Positions 33,873-43,756 of a stretch of DNA of 64,000 nt are shown here, one piece after another. Within the stretch, counting starts at the first letter, position 1. The number at the start of each line of letters is the position of its first letter. Origin of the DNA: Calditrichia bacterium (lineage in GTDB: Bacteria > Calditrichota > Calditrichia > RBG-13-44-9 > J075). The stretch is taken from positions 62,001-126,000 of the forward strand of contig JANQQU010000064.1 in NCBI GenBank assembly GCA_028284905.1, written 5' to 3'. Under the pieces are notes generated by a model that was given only the letters and a program-made list of their open reading frames with translations, was not told the DNA's origin and did not search any database. Made by a program: the position numbers and the translations under genes.

Positions 33873-35405
33873 TTAGGGATTTGCCGTCAATGGCAGCGAT
33901 AAGCGAACCGTAGTTCCTTGCTGTTTTTCGCTGATGATACTTAATTCTCCGCCATAATGATGCAACCGTTCCCGAATATTAAAAAGTCCGAAACCACGAT
34001 TGGCAGCAGATGGCCGGGGTATTTCCTGCGTCCGGAAACCGATCCCCTCGTCAGTAACTTCGATAATTAAGCGATCATCTTCTCCCCGGAGCGCAACACG
34101 GGCAGTGCGGGATTGACTGTGTTTAACAATATTCAGTAACAACTCCCTTATCGCCTGGAAAAGAAACATTCGGGTATCGTCATCCGGTTGGAGAGCGGCA
34201 TCATCTTTAACGGTAATTGCAATGCTATGCTCGGATTCAAATTTGTCCGCCAGCCATTCCAGTGCGGCTACAAATCCTAATTCGTAGAGCACCGGCGGAC
34301 TTAATTCGAACATTAACGAGCGGGTGTGCTGCAGAACTTTGCTGATTAGGTCGTAAACTTTGCTGATTTGTTTTTTTTGCGTGTCGGAGGCAACACCATC
34401 GGTTAACTCTTCCAGGTGAAGCATGGAGAGAGTGAGGGATTGCCCGATTTCATCATGAAGAATTGTGGTAATCCGCCGGCGTTCCCGTTCTTCGCTGGCG
34501 GAAAGCGCACTGGCGAGAGAACGCAATTCACTTTGATAGCCCAACAAAGTCGCCTCTGTTTCCTTTTGCGCACTAATATCCCGGCTAACGCCGATCATGC
34601 CAATTGGTTTGTTCTCTGCATCAGTAATCAGTGATGTTGTTAAAAAAACAGGAAAGATGCTGCCATCTTTATGACGCTGGAGAATCTCTCCTTTCCATCT
34701 GCCGGTGGTTTTCATCGCCGGTATAATGACATCCGCTGAAAACCCGTATTGGGCATTGAGATTCTCGACATTCTCCCCGATAAGTTCTCCGGGATCGTAT
34801 TGGAAAATTTCTTCAGCAGCACGATTGATTGAGGTGATGTCACCCTCAAGGTCAGTAATGATAATGCCGTCTATGGAGGTATTTACCGCATGGTAGAACA
34901 GTTGATATTGCTTGCGGAGTTCATACATGCGGGTGATGTCCCGTCCAACTGCCTGGAATTCATATACCTCTCCCTGCTGATTTTTAATTGGAATGTTGAC
35001 CCACTGATGCCAGCGGACGTCGCCCTCCGGGTTCAGTACCGGGTGCTCATGGGCAAGTATTTCCGGATGATTGGCAAGCGCTTGAAAATAGGAAATCGCA
35101 GATTCCCGGCTAAACTCCGGTATCAGGGAAATAAAGCTTTTCCCAATTAGCGCATCGGCAGGTTTTTGGAAGTAATTACAATAGGCCTTATTGACAAAGG
35201 TGAGAGTGGTGTCCGGTAAAAAACGACAGATAAGATCTACCTGATCATGGACGATGGCCCGGTGCACATCATCACTATGTTGTAATGAAGTAATTTGGGC
35301 TATGTACTTTTTGTTGGCAGCTTCAAGTGTTTTAATCTTTTCTTGAAGTATCTTAACCGATTTGGGAGAAATCTTGAGAGAATCTGTTACATCTTTAGTG
35401 GACAT
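33873..35405 (-). CDS. PAS-domain sensor histidine kinase (NarX/HisKA_3 type)
   Basis: A 510-residue protein with no signal peptide or membrane helix. A short coiled coil (ILQEKIKTLEAANKKYIAQIT, about 18-40) precedes two PAS domains, at about 48-165 (DLICRFLPDTTLTFVNKAYCNYF) and 170-290 (IDGIIITDLEGDITSINRAAEEIF, ending MIGVSRDIS). A HisKA_3 dimerisation domain follows, with ERERRRITTILHDEIGQSLT (His near 318). The HATPase domain shows RELLLNIVKHSQS, DEGIGF and GFGLFNIRERL. It works with the LuxR-type regulator encoded directly downstream. PAS domains suggest a small-molecule or redox signal from the cytoplasm. Confidence 0.93.
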   Translation of the reverse strand: MSTKDVTDSLKISPKSVKILQEKIKTLEAANKKYIAQITSLQHSDDVHRAIVHDQVDLICRFLPDTTLTFVNKAYCNYFQKPADALIGKSFISLIPEFSRESAISYFQALANHPEILAHEHPVLNPEGDVRWHQWVNIPIKNQQGEVYEFQAVGRDITRMYELRKQYQLFYHAVNTSIDGIIITDLEGDITSINRAAEEIFQYDPGELIGENVENLNAQYGFSADVIIPAMKTTGRWKGEILQRHKDGSIFPVFLTTSLITDAENKPIGMIGVSRDISAQKETEATLLGYQSELRSLASALSASEERERRRITTILHDEIGQSLTLSMLHLEELTDGVASDTQKKQISKVYDLISKVLQHTRSLMFELSPPVLYELGFVAALEWLADKFESEHSIAITVKDDAALQPDDDTRMFLFQAIRELLLNIVKHSQSRTARVALRGEDDRLIIEVTDEGIGFRTQEIPRPSAANRGFGLFNIRERLHHYGGELSIISEKQQGTTVRLSLPLTANP

Positions 35406-35645
35406 AAAATCATCTTGAAATTAATAACAATCCCATTATGAACGATGGCTGTTTGAGTTCTCTTTCAGCTCGCAGTAATGGAACATTAGTATAATCAATT
35501 TGTTATAGAGAATTGTTTAATATATTACACTGTTGAACGATGAATATCAAGCAGTAATTTTATAGATGTGGTTAAGATAATATCTTTGCGAGGAAGAATT
35601 GTCGTATTGGCCTGGAGAACTTTCCGATTGTAAAGTTTAAAACAG

Positions 35646-35678
35646 CAGTAGCAGTGAAAAATTGCCCCACTGCTACTG
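35646..35678. repeat. Hairpin downstream of the giant adhesin, copy of the 28735 element
   Basis: CAGTAGCAGTG (35646-35656) pairs with CACTGCTACTG (35668-35678); outer AACAG / CTGTT (35641-35645, 35682-35686) extends it past a three-base bulge. The stem core is identical to that at 28735-28772. It lies 14 bases past the stop of the minus-strand adhesin gene and is followed in that direction by TGTTTTAAAC. Confidence 0.75.
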
Positions 35679-35691
35679 CCACTGTTAATTG

Positions 35692-38600
35692 CTATTTCAG
35701 GAACATCATTTTCCGGACCTGGCGATGATTGCCGGAGATCAGCTGATAAATATAGACACCGCTGCCCAGCGGTTCGCCGATGTCGTTGTGTGCATCCCAG
35801 CGAACTTCATGGCTACCGGCCGGGAGGTGACTGTCAACCAGCGTGCGAATCTTTTGCCCGAGCACGTTGAAGATATTCAAAACGGCCCGTCCCGGTTCCG
35901 CGAGCTGAAAGCGAATACTGGTAGATGGATTGAACGGGTTCGGATAATTCTGCTCAAGTTCAAAGCGTTCGGCAGCCGCTATCGGCTCCGGTGTTATGCC
36001 AACAACCGGTTGAACGGTGACCTGAATAGTATCCTGATCAATGCCATTCTCCGGATCGCTGACTTCAATCCCCAGCTGGGCATCTCCGGCAAATCCGCTC
36101 GCTGCGGAAATCGTCAGATTGCCATTACCATTGTTGAATGAATGGAGCAGGTTATTGTTGGAGGTGGTGATTGTGTACGTCAGCAGATCATCCGCGGTTT
36201 CGACATCGGAAACAAAGTCCCACAGGTTGAGCACTACCGAAGAATCACCAACAAAAGAAATTGCCGTTGGCAATCCGCTAATTACCGGCAGGTCGTTCAC
36301 GGAAATGACATCGACCACCACGGTGGCAGTATCTGCACCGCCGAAGCCATCGATGATAGCATAACGGAAGCTATCCTGGCCAAAAAAGTTGGCATCCGGG
36401 GTATAGCGAACCATTCCCGTTTCAATGCTTACTTCTCCGTGCAATGCCTGGAAGACGGTATCGACGACCAATGGATCACTGTCGCCATCACTGTCATTGT
36501 TAAGCACATCGATTAGTGAGCTGACATCTTCATTTGTCGTTGCGTCATCATCCAGGGCAACCGGGGCGATATTGGAGAAATCGGTGACAGTCAACAGGAA
36601 GCTGCTGTCGGAGTATGCGATATCAAAAGAGACGTGACCGCCGATGGCGTTGTTATTCACTGTCGCAAACTGGCCCACCCGGGAATTCGCGGTTAGCACC
36701 TCAAACTGATCACCGATAGAAGCAAAAAAGTTGTCGACAAGATTGATCGTTACTTCGCCATCGAGATTAGCAGTGTTGGTAACCACCAGCCGGTCGTAAG
36801 TATCACCGGGAATAATGCCCCCCAGTTCAATGTTAAGATGCCCGCTGGCCGCCTGATTATAAACGCCCTCGATGGTGAGAATACCGGGGGAACTGCCCGG
36901 CGCTACTGTGCCTTCATTAAGAAAACTGATCGCAGATACATCTAAAATACCGCTGCCCTGAATGACCCCACTGCTGTCGTTGGTAAAGGCATTGGTGACT
37001 TTTACTTTACCTTTGCGGATGTCCAGCACGCCACGATTCTGGAAAGGTACGTTAATGAGTGTTGCACCGGCGCTGTCGGTTTTTACGATGCTGCCGTAGT
37101 TCTCCAGAGTTCCGCCATTGGGTGCGGCAAAATCCAACTCGGCATCGTCCTGAATTTCCCAGTTCGCACCTTCACGAACTGCGAGGAGTGCATTATTCTT
37201 CAACTGGAAATTGCCAATGCCGCGCCAGTGGCCGCTGCCGTGAAAGTTCAGGGTTTTGCCATCCAGCACTTTTTCGTGATTGCCGCCAACCAGCAAACCA
37301 CCGTTAACAGTAAATGCACCGCTGCCGTCAATTGTGCCGCGGTTCCAGGCAAGATTGCCATTGATGGTGATCGGATCGTTGCTGCTTAAAACACTGTTGG
37401 ATTGTGTCATTAACAGGGTTGCATCCCCATCGATGGTAAAGCCGCCATCAGCAGTTATCGTCGCGTCATCCATCTCCAGGGTGCCGGCGCCGTCAATAGT
37501 TGCATTGCTGAATGTATGATCGCCGCTAATCAACAGAAATACTGTGCCGGAATCGAGCTGTGCACTAAGGTTATCATGAGAGCTGTTCTCAATTAATTTC
37601 AGCGAGCCGTCTTGCAGGTGGATCGTTCCGGTATTGGTCACGGCTGTGGAAACAGTCGTAGTGTTCGGATTATCCCGGCGGACGATATCGCCATTGTTGA
37701 TGAAAGTGCCGCCGCCACCGCTGTCAAAGGCGAGTTCGCCATCCCCGGTAATATCGAGGCTGCTATTATTCGCGATGGTGAATGATGAGCCATTCCGCAG
37801 TTTAAAGTCACCGCTGCCACCACCCCATTCGCCGATACCGTTGAGCGTCATTGCCCATCCTTCAAGCCTTTTATCGCCGTCACCAAGCATCTCCAGGTAG
37901 GTGCCGACTGTCAGAGCGCCGCTGCCGGTAAAAGTGCCGCTTTCCCAGATGAGCATATTGCTAATATCAATGTTGCCGCTATTAACGGTAATAGAAGCCG
38001 ATTTCAGATAGATATCGCTAAAAGTGGCGCCATTGGCAAGAACTGCTGCCCCGCCGCTAACATCGAGAGAACTGCTGCCGCCGAAGGTGCCGTTAAGCGT
38101 TGTGGTGCCGTCTAATATCGCGAGGGTGTGTCCGCCGCTGAATTGCGTCGCAGCGTCAAAATTATGATCGGCATCGGTGAGTGTCAATACGCCGCCGGCT
38201 TGTCCGTCGATAACTGCACCGGTATGAGTGCTCGCTGCTTCCAATTGCAATACACCATTGTTAAGGATAATGCTGCCATTATTGGTTAATGGTGTTTCAA
38301 AGACCGCTGTCCCGGCATTACCATCGCGAATAATGCTGCCATGGTTGGTAAAAACACCGCCGGTGGGATCAATGAAAGAGAGCTCTGCGGCATCGTTCAT
38401 GGTAAATGTCGCGCCGGATTGATTAACGATTTCGCATCCATCCTTCAAGCGAAAATCACCGCTGCCGCTCCAGTTGACTGCGCCGTTGTTCGTCAGGGTA
38501 ATGCCTTCCAGGGTTCGGGCGCTATTGCCAATAAAATTCATTGCACCGTTAACAGTGAAGGCGCCGTTGGTGCGGATAAACCCACGCTCCCAGTCCAGCG

Positions 38601-40758
38601 TGCCATCGATGGTCACGGCGACATCTCCTTCCAAATTGCTGGAAGATTGTGAGATAAAGAGTGTCGTGTTTGCGCCCACGGAAAGCGAGCTGCCCAGGGC
38701 CAGCAAGGTGGCATTACTGATTTGCACGGTGCCGCCGCCGGAAAAATTCGGGTTGGTAATCTGATGCAGGGTGTTGGCGAATTGTAGATTGGCGCCGGTA
38801 CCGATAGTTGTGCTGGCGTCGATAACTGATTTTTTGGCGAAACGCAGGGTGCCGGATTGCACATCGATACTGCCGCTGCCGTTAAAAGATGCATCAATAA
38901 GCGTTAGCCCGCCGCCAGCGCTTTTAAGCAGTGTGCCATCGCTCTGGAAGGTGCCCCCACCCGGTGCAATCGAATCCAGCACGGCATTGCCCTGAATGTC
39001 CATCGTTGCACCGGCCTGATTGATCAAGGCTGCGCTGTTTTTCATGCGCAGATCGCCGTCTCCCTGCCAGGTTAGTGTATTGGCATTGTCAATGGTAACA
39101 CCGTCGAGGTTCTTGGTGTTGTTGCTGCTCAGCAGAATGTCGCCGTTTAGATTGAGGCTACTGGCGCCGGTGATGGTGCCGTCGGACCAGGAAAACTGTC
39201 CGTTAACCGTCAGGGCATTGTCGATGGTCAGTAAACCGCCGTCGACGGTTAATTCGCTGACGGAGATCGGCGTGTTGATGTTGACATCACCATTGCCGAT
39301 AATCAGGGTGCCGCTGCCGTTTAAACCTGAGTTTAAGTTTGCAGTGCCGCCATTGATGTAAATATTTCCGCTGCCGCTGTGAGTGCCGCTAAAGTTGAAA
39401 TCGCCAGCGGAAAATGCCAGGTCACCGGCACCACTCAAACTACTGCCATTTTCCAGCACGTGGGCACCGCCATTTAATTCCAGCATGCTGCCGCTGGCAA
39501 CATCGTAACTACCGCTGTTGGTGCTGCCATTTTCCAATTTGAATTGGCCATTAGCAATATTCACGCTGCCGGTGTTGGTAAATGCCACTTCCATGACGGT
39601 GACGCCATCTGCAGTGTTCTTCGCGAAAGTGCCATTGTTGACAAAGGTGCCACCACCCGGTGTCGCAAAGGCGATATCCGCATCGCTGGCAAATGTAACG
39701 GTTTTTCCACTGGCGTTGTTAAAAGCGCTGCCGTTCTTTAAGCGAAATTCGCCGCTGCCGTTAAAGTTGATGGTGCCGTTATTATTTAAATTCCGGGTGT
39801 CAAGCGTTTTGGCATTATTACTGATCATATCCAGTGTGGCGTTGATGGTCAGGTTGCCGTTCCCGCTCATAGTGCCTCTTTCCCAGCTAAACGGGCCGTT
39901 CGCGATAAAATCGCCATCGCCGCTAAACTGAGCACTGCTGCCATCAATGGAAAAGGAAGCCGTCGCTGCCAAAGTTGTGTTGCCGATAGTGGTAACGGTC
40001 GCGGAAGAAATAATATAACCGCCGTTTCCGGCAAGCGTGATTCCATCCAGTACATGACTGCCATCGCTGAACTCCAGAAATGCATCGGTGTCGGTGGTGA
40101 GCGTGCCGGTATGGGTGCCGCTCAAACTGAGCTTGAGGGTGCCGCTGGAAACCTGAATGGTACCGCTGTTGGTGACGCGAACATCCAGCCGGGCAACACC
40201 GGTATCACTTAGCTTGTTAATCGTGCCAGTGTTGACAATACTGCCGCCATCAGGCGCTATAGAATCAACTAAAGCTGTATTGCGAATTTCGAAGAGGGAA
40301 GTATTGATGATTTGCGAACCGCCTTTCATACGCAAATCTCCGTTGCCATCAAAAATCAAAGTGCCTTCGTTGCGAATGTTTCTGCCATTAAGCTCCTTCG
40401 CATTATTATTGTCCAGCGAAAAGGTGGCACCGGCAGGAATAAAGACCTCGCCGCTGCCTTCCAGTCGGCCGTCAAACCAGTTCAGCGTCGTAGTAACGGT
40501 GATTTTACCACTGCCATTAATATTACCGCTGTTGAGTTCCAAAGCGGCAACACTGACATCGCTGTTTACCGCGACGTCGCCATTGTTGATGACGACATTA
40601 TCTGCGGCGCCGGGAACGCCATTGGGGGTCCAGTTTGCGGCAGTGTGCCAGTCACTGTTGCCACCGGACCAGGTATAGGTTGTCTGGGCAAAAATAACTT
40701 GGGAGAAAAATAACAGGGTTAAGAAAATTATGGAGAATTTGCTATAGGAATAAACCAT
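35692..40758 (-). CDS. Giant repeat-containing surface adhesin with T9SS-type sorting domain
   Basis: A 1688-residue protein with signal peptide FSIIFLTLLFFSQVIFAQ. It starts with a TYTWSGGNSDWHTAANWTPNG segment typical of large autotransporter-like beta-helix proteins. Six degenerate repeats of about 200-240 residues fill about 90-1290; each has a W-x-x-G opening, an LxGxxL..NxG line, a G(D/N)(F/L)(R/Q)(M/L)K line and an AxxGGTF/TL..GxI line. A GSSPGILTIEG segment (about 1310) ends the helix. Then come two cadherin/VCBS-like domains (IAPVALDDDATTNEDVSSLID, VISVNDLPVISGLP). The sorting domain is about 1605-1688 ([19 protein letters not shown], ending RKMMFLK). Likely a fibrous cell-surface adhesin. 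Confidence 0.88.
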   Translation of the reverse strand: MVYSYSKFSIIFLTLLFFSQVIFAQTTYTWSGGNSDWHTAANWTPNGVPGAADNVVINNGDVAVNSDVSVAALELNSGNINGSGKITVTTTLNWFDGRLEGSGEVFIPAGATFSLDNNNAKELNGRNIRNEGTLIFDGNGDLRMKGGSQIINTSLFEIRNTALVDSIAPDGGSIVNTGTINKLSDTGVARLDVRVTNSGTIQVSSGTLKLSLSGTHTGTLTTDTDAFLEFSDGSHVLDGITLAGNGGYIISSATVTTIGNTTLAATASFSIDGSSAQFSGDGDFIANGPFSWERGTMSGNGNLTINATLDMISNNAKTLDTRNLNNNGTINFNGSGEFRLKNGSAFNNASGKTVTFASDADIAFATPGGGTFVNNGTFAKNTADGVTVMEVAFTNTGSVNIANGQFKLENGSTNSGSYDVASGSMLELNGGAHVLENGSSLSGAGDLAFSAGDFNFSGTHSGSGNIYINGGTANLNSGLNGSGTLIIGNGDVNINTPISVSELTVDGGLLTIDNALTVNGQFSWSDGTITGASSLNLNGDILLSSNNTKNLDGVTIDNANTLTWQGDGDLRMKNSAALINQAGATMDIQGNAVLDSIAPGGGTFQSDGTLLKSAGGGLTLIDASFNGSGSIDVQSGTLRFAKKSVIDASTTIGTGANLQFANTLHQITNPNFSGGGTVQISNATLLALGSSLSVGANTTLFISQSSSNLEGDVAVTIDGTLDWERGFIRTNGAFTVNGAMNFIGNSARTLEGITLTNNGAVNWSGSGDFRLKDGCEIVNQSGATFTMNDAAELSFIDPTGGVFTNHGSIIRDGNAGTAVFETPLTNNGSIILNNGVLQLEAASTHTGAVIDGQAGGVLTLTDADHNFDAATQFSGGHTLAILDGTTTLNGTFGGSSSLDVSGGAAVLANGATFSDIYLKSASITVNSGNIDISNMLIWESGTFTGSGALTVGTYLEMLGDGDKRLEGWAMTLNGIGEWGGGSGDFKLRNGSSFTIANNSSLDITGDGELAFDSGGGGTFINNGDIVRRDNPNTTTVSTAVTNTGTIHLQDGSLKLIENSSHDNLSAQLDSGTVFLLISGDHTFSNATIDGAGTLEMDDATITADGGFTIDGDATLLMTQSNSVLSSNDPITINGNLAWNRGTIDGSGAFTVNGGLLVGGNHEKVLDGKTLNFHGSGHWRGIGNFQLKNNALLAVREGANWEIQDDAELDFAAPNGGTLENYGSIVKTDSAGATLINVPFQNRGVLDIRKGKVKVTNAFTNDSSGVIQGSGILDVSAISFLNEGTVAPGSSPGILTIEGVYNQAASGHLNIELGGIIPGDTYDRLVVTNTANLDGEVTINLVDNFFASIGDQFEVLTANSRVGQFATVNNNAIGGHVSFDIAYSDSSFLLTVTDFSNIAPVALDDDATTNEDVSSLIDVLNNDSDGDSDPLVVDTVFQALHGEVSIETGMVRYTPDANFFGQDSFRYAIIDGFGGADTATVVVDVISVNDLPVISGLPTAISFVGDSSVVLNLWDFVSDVETADDLLTYTITTSNNNLLHSFNNGNGNLTISAASGFAGDAQLGIEVSDPENGIDQDTIQVTVQPVVGITPEPIAAAERFELEQNYPNPFNPSTSIRFQLAEPGRAVLNIFNVLGQKIRTLVDSHLPAGSHEVRWDAHNDIGEPLGSGVYIYQLISGNHRQVRKMMFLK

Positions 40759-41186
40759 CTTAAAACCTTCCTTGTGAATTTAAGGGTTATGCCTCTCGTG
40801 CAGCACGCACATCTTGTGCGCTTAAAAATCGTATGCGGAAATTGAATCAACGGGAAATGACAATAGATGCAACGCGGTATTGTCTGGCAAATATTTCAGG
40901 AGTGCCAGAGAGAATAAGTGGTAAGGTATTTACCGGATACGAGTTTGTAAGATCGGGGGCGTGTAAAAGGAACGAACATTCATAAAAATTGTAGGGGCGA
41001 TCAAATGATCGCCCCTACGTGCCAAAGAGGGTAAAAATACCCGCTGAATTAAATCTAATTCTGAAGGGGGGCGTTTGGTTGATTAGCTGCACAAAATGCA
41101 GAAAGGTTTTTTAACAGAAACCCGCATCAAAGTGATATTTCGATCCAATCTAAACCGGAAATAGAAGGCTTTATATTGATGAGAAC
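40759..41186. other. Intergenic region upstream of the adhesin gene
   Basis: 428 bases with no gene. It should hold the adhesin promoter (near 40759-40900) and carries the palindromic element at 40991-41018. I can assign no clear -35/-10 pair. Confidence 0.5.
40991..41018. repeat. 28-bp palindrome, REP-like
   Basis: GTAGGGGCGATCA (40991-41003), a two-base AA centre, then TGATCGCCCCTAC (41006-41018): perfect arms. It shares the GTAG...CTAC ends and length with the element at 3246-3273 but has a different core, as in the widespread palindromic intergenic repeats of this type. Confidence 0.8.
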
Positions 41187-42230
41187 TCAATGGGAAATTT
41201 TAATACGCAAGTCCCTTAACCACTGCCGGGTTTTTCGGAAAAAGCCGATAAACCCTTGACCACGAAGGATCTTCCGGAAAATGTTTTTGATGTGGTGTTG
41301 CAGCAGTTGAGATTTGGTAACATGCTTTTCCAGCAAATGGGGATATTGCAGCGGGTACCCTAATCGCTGTAATAATTCTCCGGCCATCAATTCAAAATCC
41401 TGAATATCTTTGGCAGACATGCGGGAGCGCCACTTATCGTAATTGTCGCGTTTAACTTTCGGACAGGTCATTTGCAGGAAGTCTTCGATGATCATATCCC
41501 GGTCACCGTCATAATCAATGAAGTGAATGAGGCGTTGAAAGGCAATTTCCGGTTGTTGCACCAGTGCTTCGTAGCGCAATTCCAGGTAGTTCTCATTGCT
41601 GAGTTCCTGGCCAAAGTTCAATGCTGCGGAAACTCTTTCCTGCCAGTGTTGGGCGGCGAGCAGGGCGTCTTTTGGGCCCCAGTCAAGATTGAACAGGGAG
41701 AGGGCGACATCCCGTCCATCGCGAATAATGTGAATGAATTTTGCATCGGGAAAAAGTTGATGAAGGCTATCGACATGCAGGGAGTAATCCGGCGTTTTGC
41801 CGCCCCAGCGATCTGCCCCCTTCAGATAGGCCCATTCCGCATAAAACTGACGCACCACTTCCGGGTAGGTTTGTGCATCAAGATTTTCGATGAAAGTATC
41901 CGGATCGATTTCCAGGCCGCTAAATCGTTTTTTAAACTCGGGGATGGCGAGTATGTCACTCACCAATTGAAACATGTTGTCGTAGTTGGAAAGGTCGCCA
42001 TAATGCGGTAGAAGGTTGAGAAAATGGATAAAATTACCATTGTCCCGTCCAAAGCCGATATTCAGATGCTTCTGAATAAGCCGGTAAAGAAAGGACGTGC
42101 CGGAACGATGAGAGCCGATAATAAAAATAGGCGCGCTATTTTTTATTTCTCGAACGACATCTTTTTGTGGGACAACTGGAGACCTGGCGTGGTGGGTGGT
42201 GGTTTGGGATGCTAAAACAGTCGCATTCAT
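41187..42230 (-). CDS. Sulfotransferase family protein
   Basis: A 347-residue PAPS-dependent sulfotransferase. The 5'-phosphosulfate loop is FIIGSHRSGTSFLYRLIQKHL (near 35-55). The 3'-phosphate binding motif is FIHIIRDGRDVALSLFNLDWG (near 165-185). The WGGKTPDYSLHVDSL segment between them and the LELRYEALVQQPE strand (near 215) fit the Sulfotransfer_1/3 families. The C-terminus is basic (FRKTRQWLRDLRIKI). Members sulfate glycans, lipids or exopolysaccharide. No polysaccharide genes adjoin it; its neighbours are surface-protein genes, so a cell-surface substrate is possible. Confidence 0.9.
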   Translation of the reverse strand: MNATVLASQTTTHHARSPVVPQKDVVREIKNSAPIFIIGSHRSGTSFLYRLIQKHLNIGFGRDNGNFIHFLNLLPHYGDLSNYDNMFQLVSDILAIPEFKKRFSGLEIDPDTFIENLDAQTYPEVVRQFYAEWAYLKGADRWGGKTPDYSLHVDSLHQLFPDAKFIHIIRDGRDVALSLFNLDWGPKDALLAAQHWQERVSAALNFGQELSNENYLELRYEALVQQPEIAFQRLIHFIDYDGDRDMIIEDFLQMTCPKVKRDNYDKWRSRMSAKDIQDFELMAGELLQRLGYPLQYPHLLEKHVTKSQLLQHHIKNIFRKILRGQGFIGFFRKTRQWLRDLRIKISH

Positions 42231-42679
42231 TGGACTTTTCCTGTGGTTACTGAATTCCCGTTAAATCAATTAATCATGACATCGAAGAAATAGATGCATT
42301 TCACCTGCATAATCTCTCAATCCAGTTTCTTATCCCAAAAATTTTGACTTATCAAAGATCCGGCGCTTGATAAAGTAGAGAGCAATCTATCTGCGAAAAG
42401 GGCAAAAAAAAATGCGCCACGTCAATTTCGGATGAAATATTCGCCGCTACAAAAAACTTTACTTTTTCTTCGGAAAACAGGCGTCGATTTCGGGGAACGC
42501 TTACTGAGCGTTTGCGCCAAATCAAAAAATGCCAATTTATCTATTTTTTTATTTTGATTTACAGGAATAAGATCGTAAAATCAGCGCCTATGTCTTTTTT
42601 GAATTTGAAAGCTAAACATCTCTATAATGTCTGTCAAAATTTGAGATGTAACCTGGATACCGCTAAACCGTTGGTGTCA
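42231..42679. other. Divergent intergenic region: sulfotransferase / TPR protein
   Basis: 449 bases. An in-frame upstream extension of the TPR gene reaches back to 42512 but lacks a ribosome site and would place 56 odd residues before the signal peptide, so I treat it as non-coding. Promoters for both genes should lie here; none is clear. Confidence 0.45.
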
Positions 42680-43756
42680 ATGAAGCAGTTTTCTTTTAAT
42701 GGCGTAAAACTTTTTTTCCTCTTCGTTCTGTTGTTTTTCACAAGTGCTCCCAGCTTCGCCGAAACGCCATCCTCTTCAACAGAAATAAAAAGAACCCTGG
42801 AAACAGGCATAGAACTAACCATACGTAATGACTTTGCCGGTGCTGCAGAAGTGTTTGAAGCGCTGATCCGGCAGTATCCGGATAATCCTTGCGGCTATTT
42901 TTACCTGGGGGCAACTTACCAGGCGGAAATGCTCGATCGAGAAAATTATGCATTGCTCGATACTTTCCGGGTATTGATGGATAAAACTATCGAGCTTGCC
43001 AAAGCACAGCAGAAAATAAATGCGAACGATCCCTGGGCGTTATTTTTCGAAGGCAGTGCTTACCTCTATCGCAGCTTTATGGATAGTAAACGCAGTAAAT
43101 TGTGGGGCGCCTATCGGAATGCTGTAAAAGGCGTCGATCGCCTGGAGAAGGCGCTGGAAAAGGATTCCACTTTTTACGACGCTTATTTGGGAATTGGCAG
43201 TTACAAATATTGGAAAAGCGTTAAAGCAAAATCTTTAACCTGGTTGCCGTTTCTTTCCGACGAGAGAGATAAAGGCATTAAAATGGTGCATCAGGCAATC
43301 GAGCATGGATACTTTACCCGCTATGTCGGCCGGGATCAACTCGCCTGGATTCTCCTCAGCAAAGGAGATCTTGCCGGTGCACTGGCTCAGGCGGAAGCAA
43401 ACTATCAGCTTTTTCCGGAGAGCCGCTTTTTTCGCTGGACCCTGATCGAGATTGTCTATAAAAACGGTCAGTGGGAGCGGGCATTAGGGTTATATGAAGA
43501 TATGCTGCAAACTGTTCGGGAAATTCCCGGCAACAATCATCATAACGAAGTTGATTGTTTAATTCGGATGGCGGAAATTCATTTTGCGGCGGAGGCCTAC
43601 CAACCGGCCCTGGCTTGTGCAAATGAAATTCTTGCCCTGGATTTGCAAAAAGATATTCGCGAGAGAAATAAAAAAAAGCTGAAACGGGCCCGGGAAATTG
43701 TTCGGGAATCCGAGAAAAAAACGCTGTTTTTGCAGAATTCCAATGGGGCAAAATAA
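42680..43756 (+). CDS. Secreted TPR protein
   Basis: Start chosen at 42680, since the residues directly after form a signal peptide (KLFFLFVLLFFTSAPSFA); upstream in-frame ATGs (42512, 42590) would bury it. The 358-residue product has tetratricopeptide-like repeats (ELTIRNDFAGAAEVFEALIRQYPDN, RLEKALEKDSTFYDAYLGIGSYKYW, WILLSKGDLAGALAQAEANYQLFPES, LIRMAEIHFAAEAYQPALACANEIL). It ends in a basic coil (KDIRERNKKKLKRAREIVRESEKK). A periplasmic scaffold protein of unknown partner; it precedes parA by 320 bases. Confidence 0.75.
   Translation: MKQFSFNGVKLFFLFVLLFFTSAPSFAETPSSSTEIKRTLETGIELTIRNDFAGAAEVFEALIRQYPDNPCGYFYLGATYQAEMLDRENYALLDTFRVLMDKTIELAKAQQKINANDPWALFFEGSAYLYRSFMDSKRSKLWGAYRNAVKGVDRLEKALEKDSTFYDAYLGIGSYKYWKSVKAKSLTWLPFLSDERDKGIKMVHQAIEHGYFTRYVGRDQLAWILLSKGDLAGALAQAEANYQLFPESRFFRWTLIEIVYKNGQWERALGLYEDMLQTVREIPGNNHHNEVDCLIRMAEIHFAAEAYQPALACANEILALDLQKDIRERNKKKLKRAREIVRESEKKTLFLQNSNGAK

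Noticed and set aside
42512-42679. N-terminal extension of the TPR protein
   Set aside because: It would put 56 residues ahead of a clear signal peptide and has no ribosome site.
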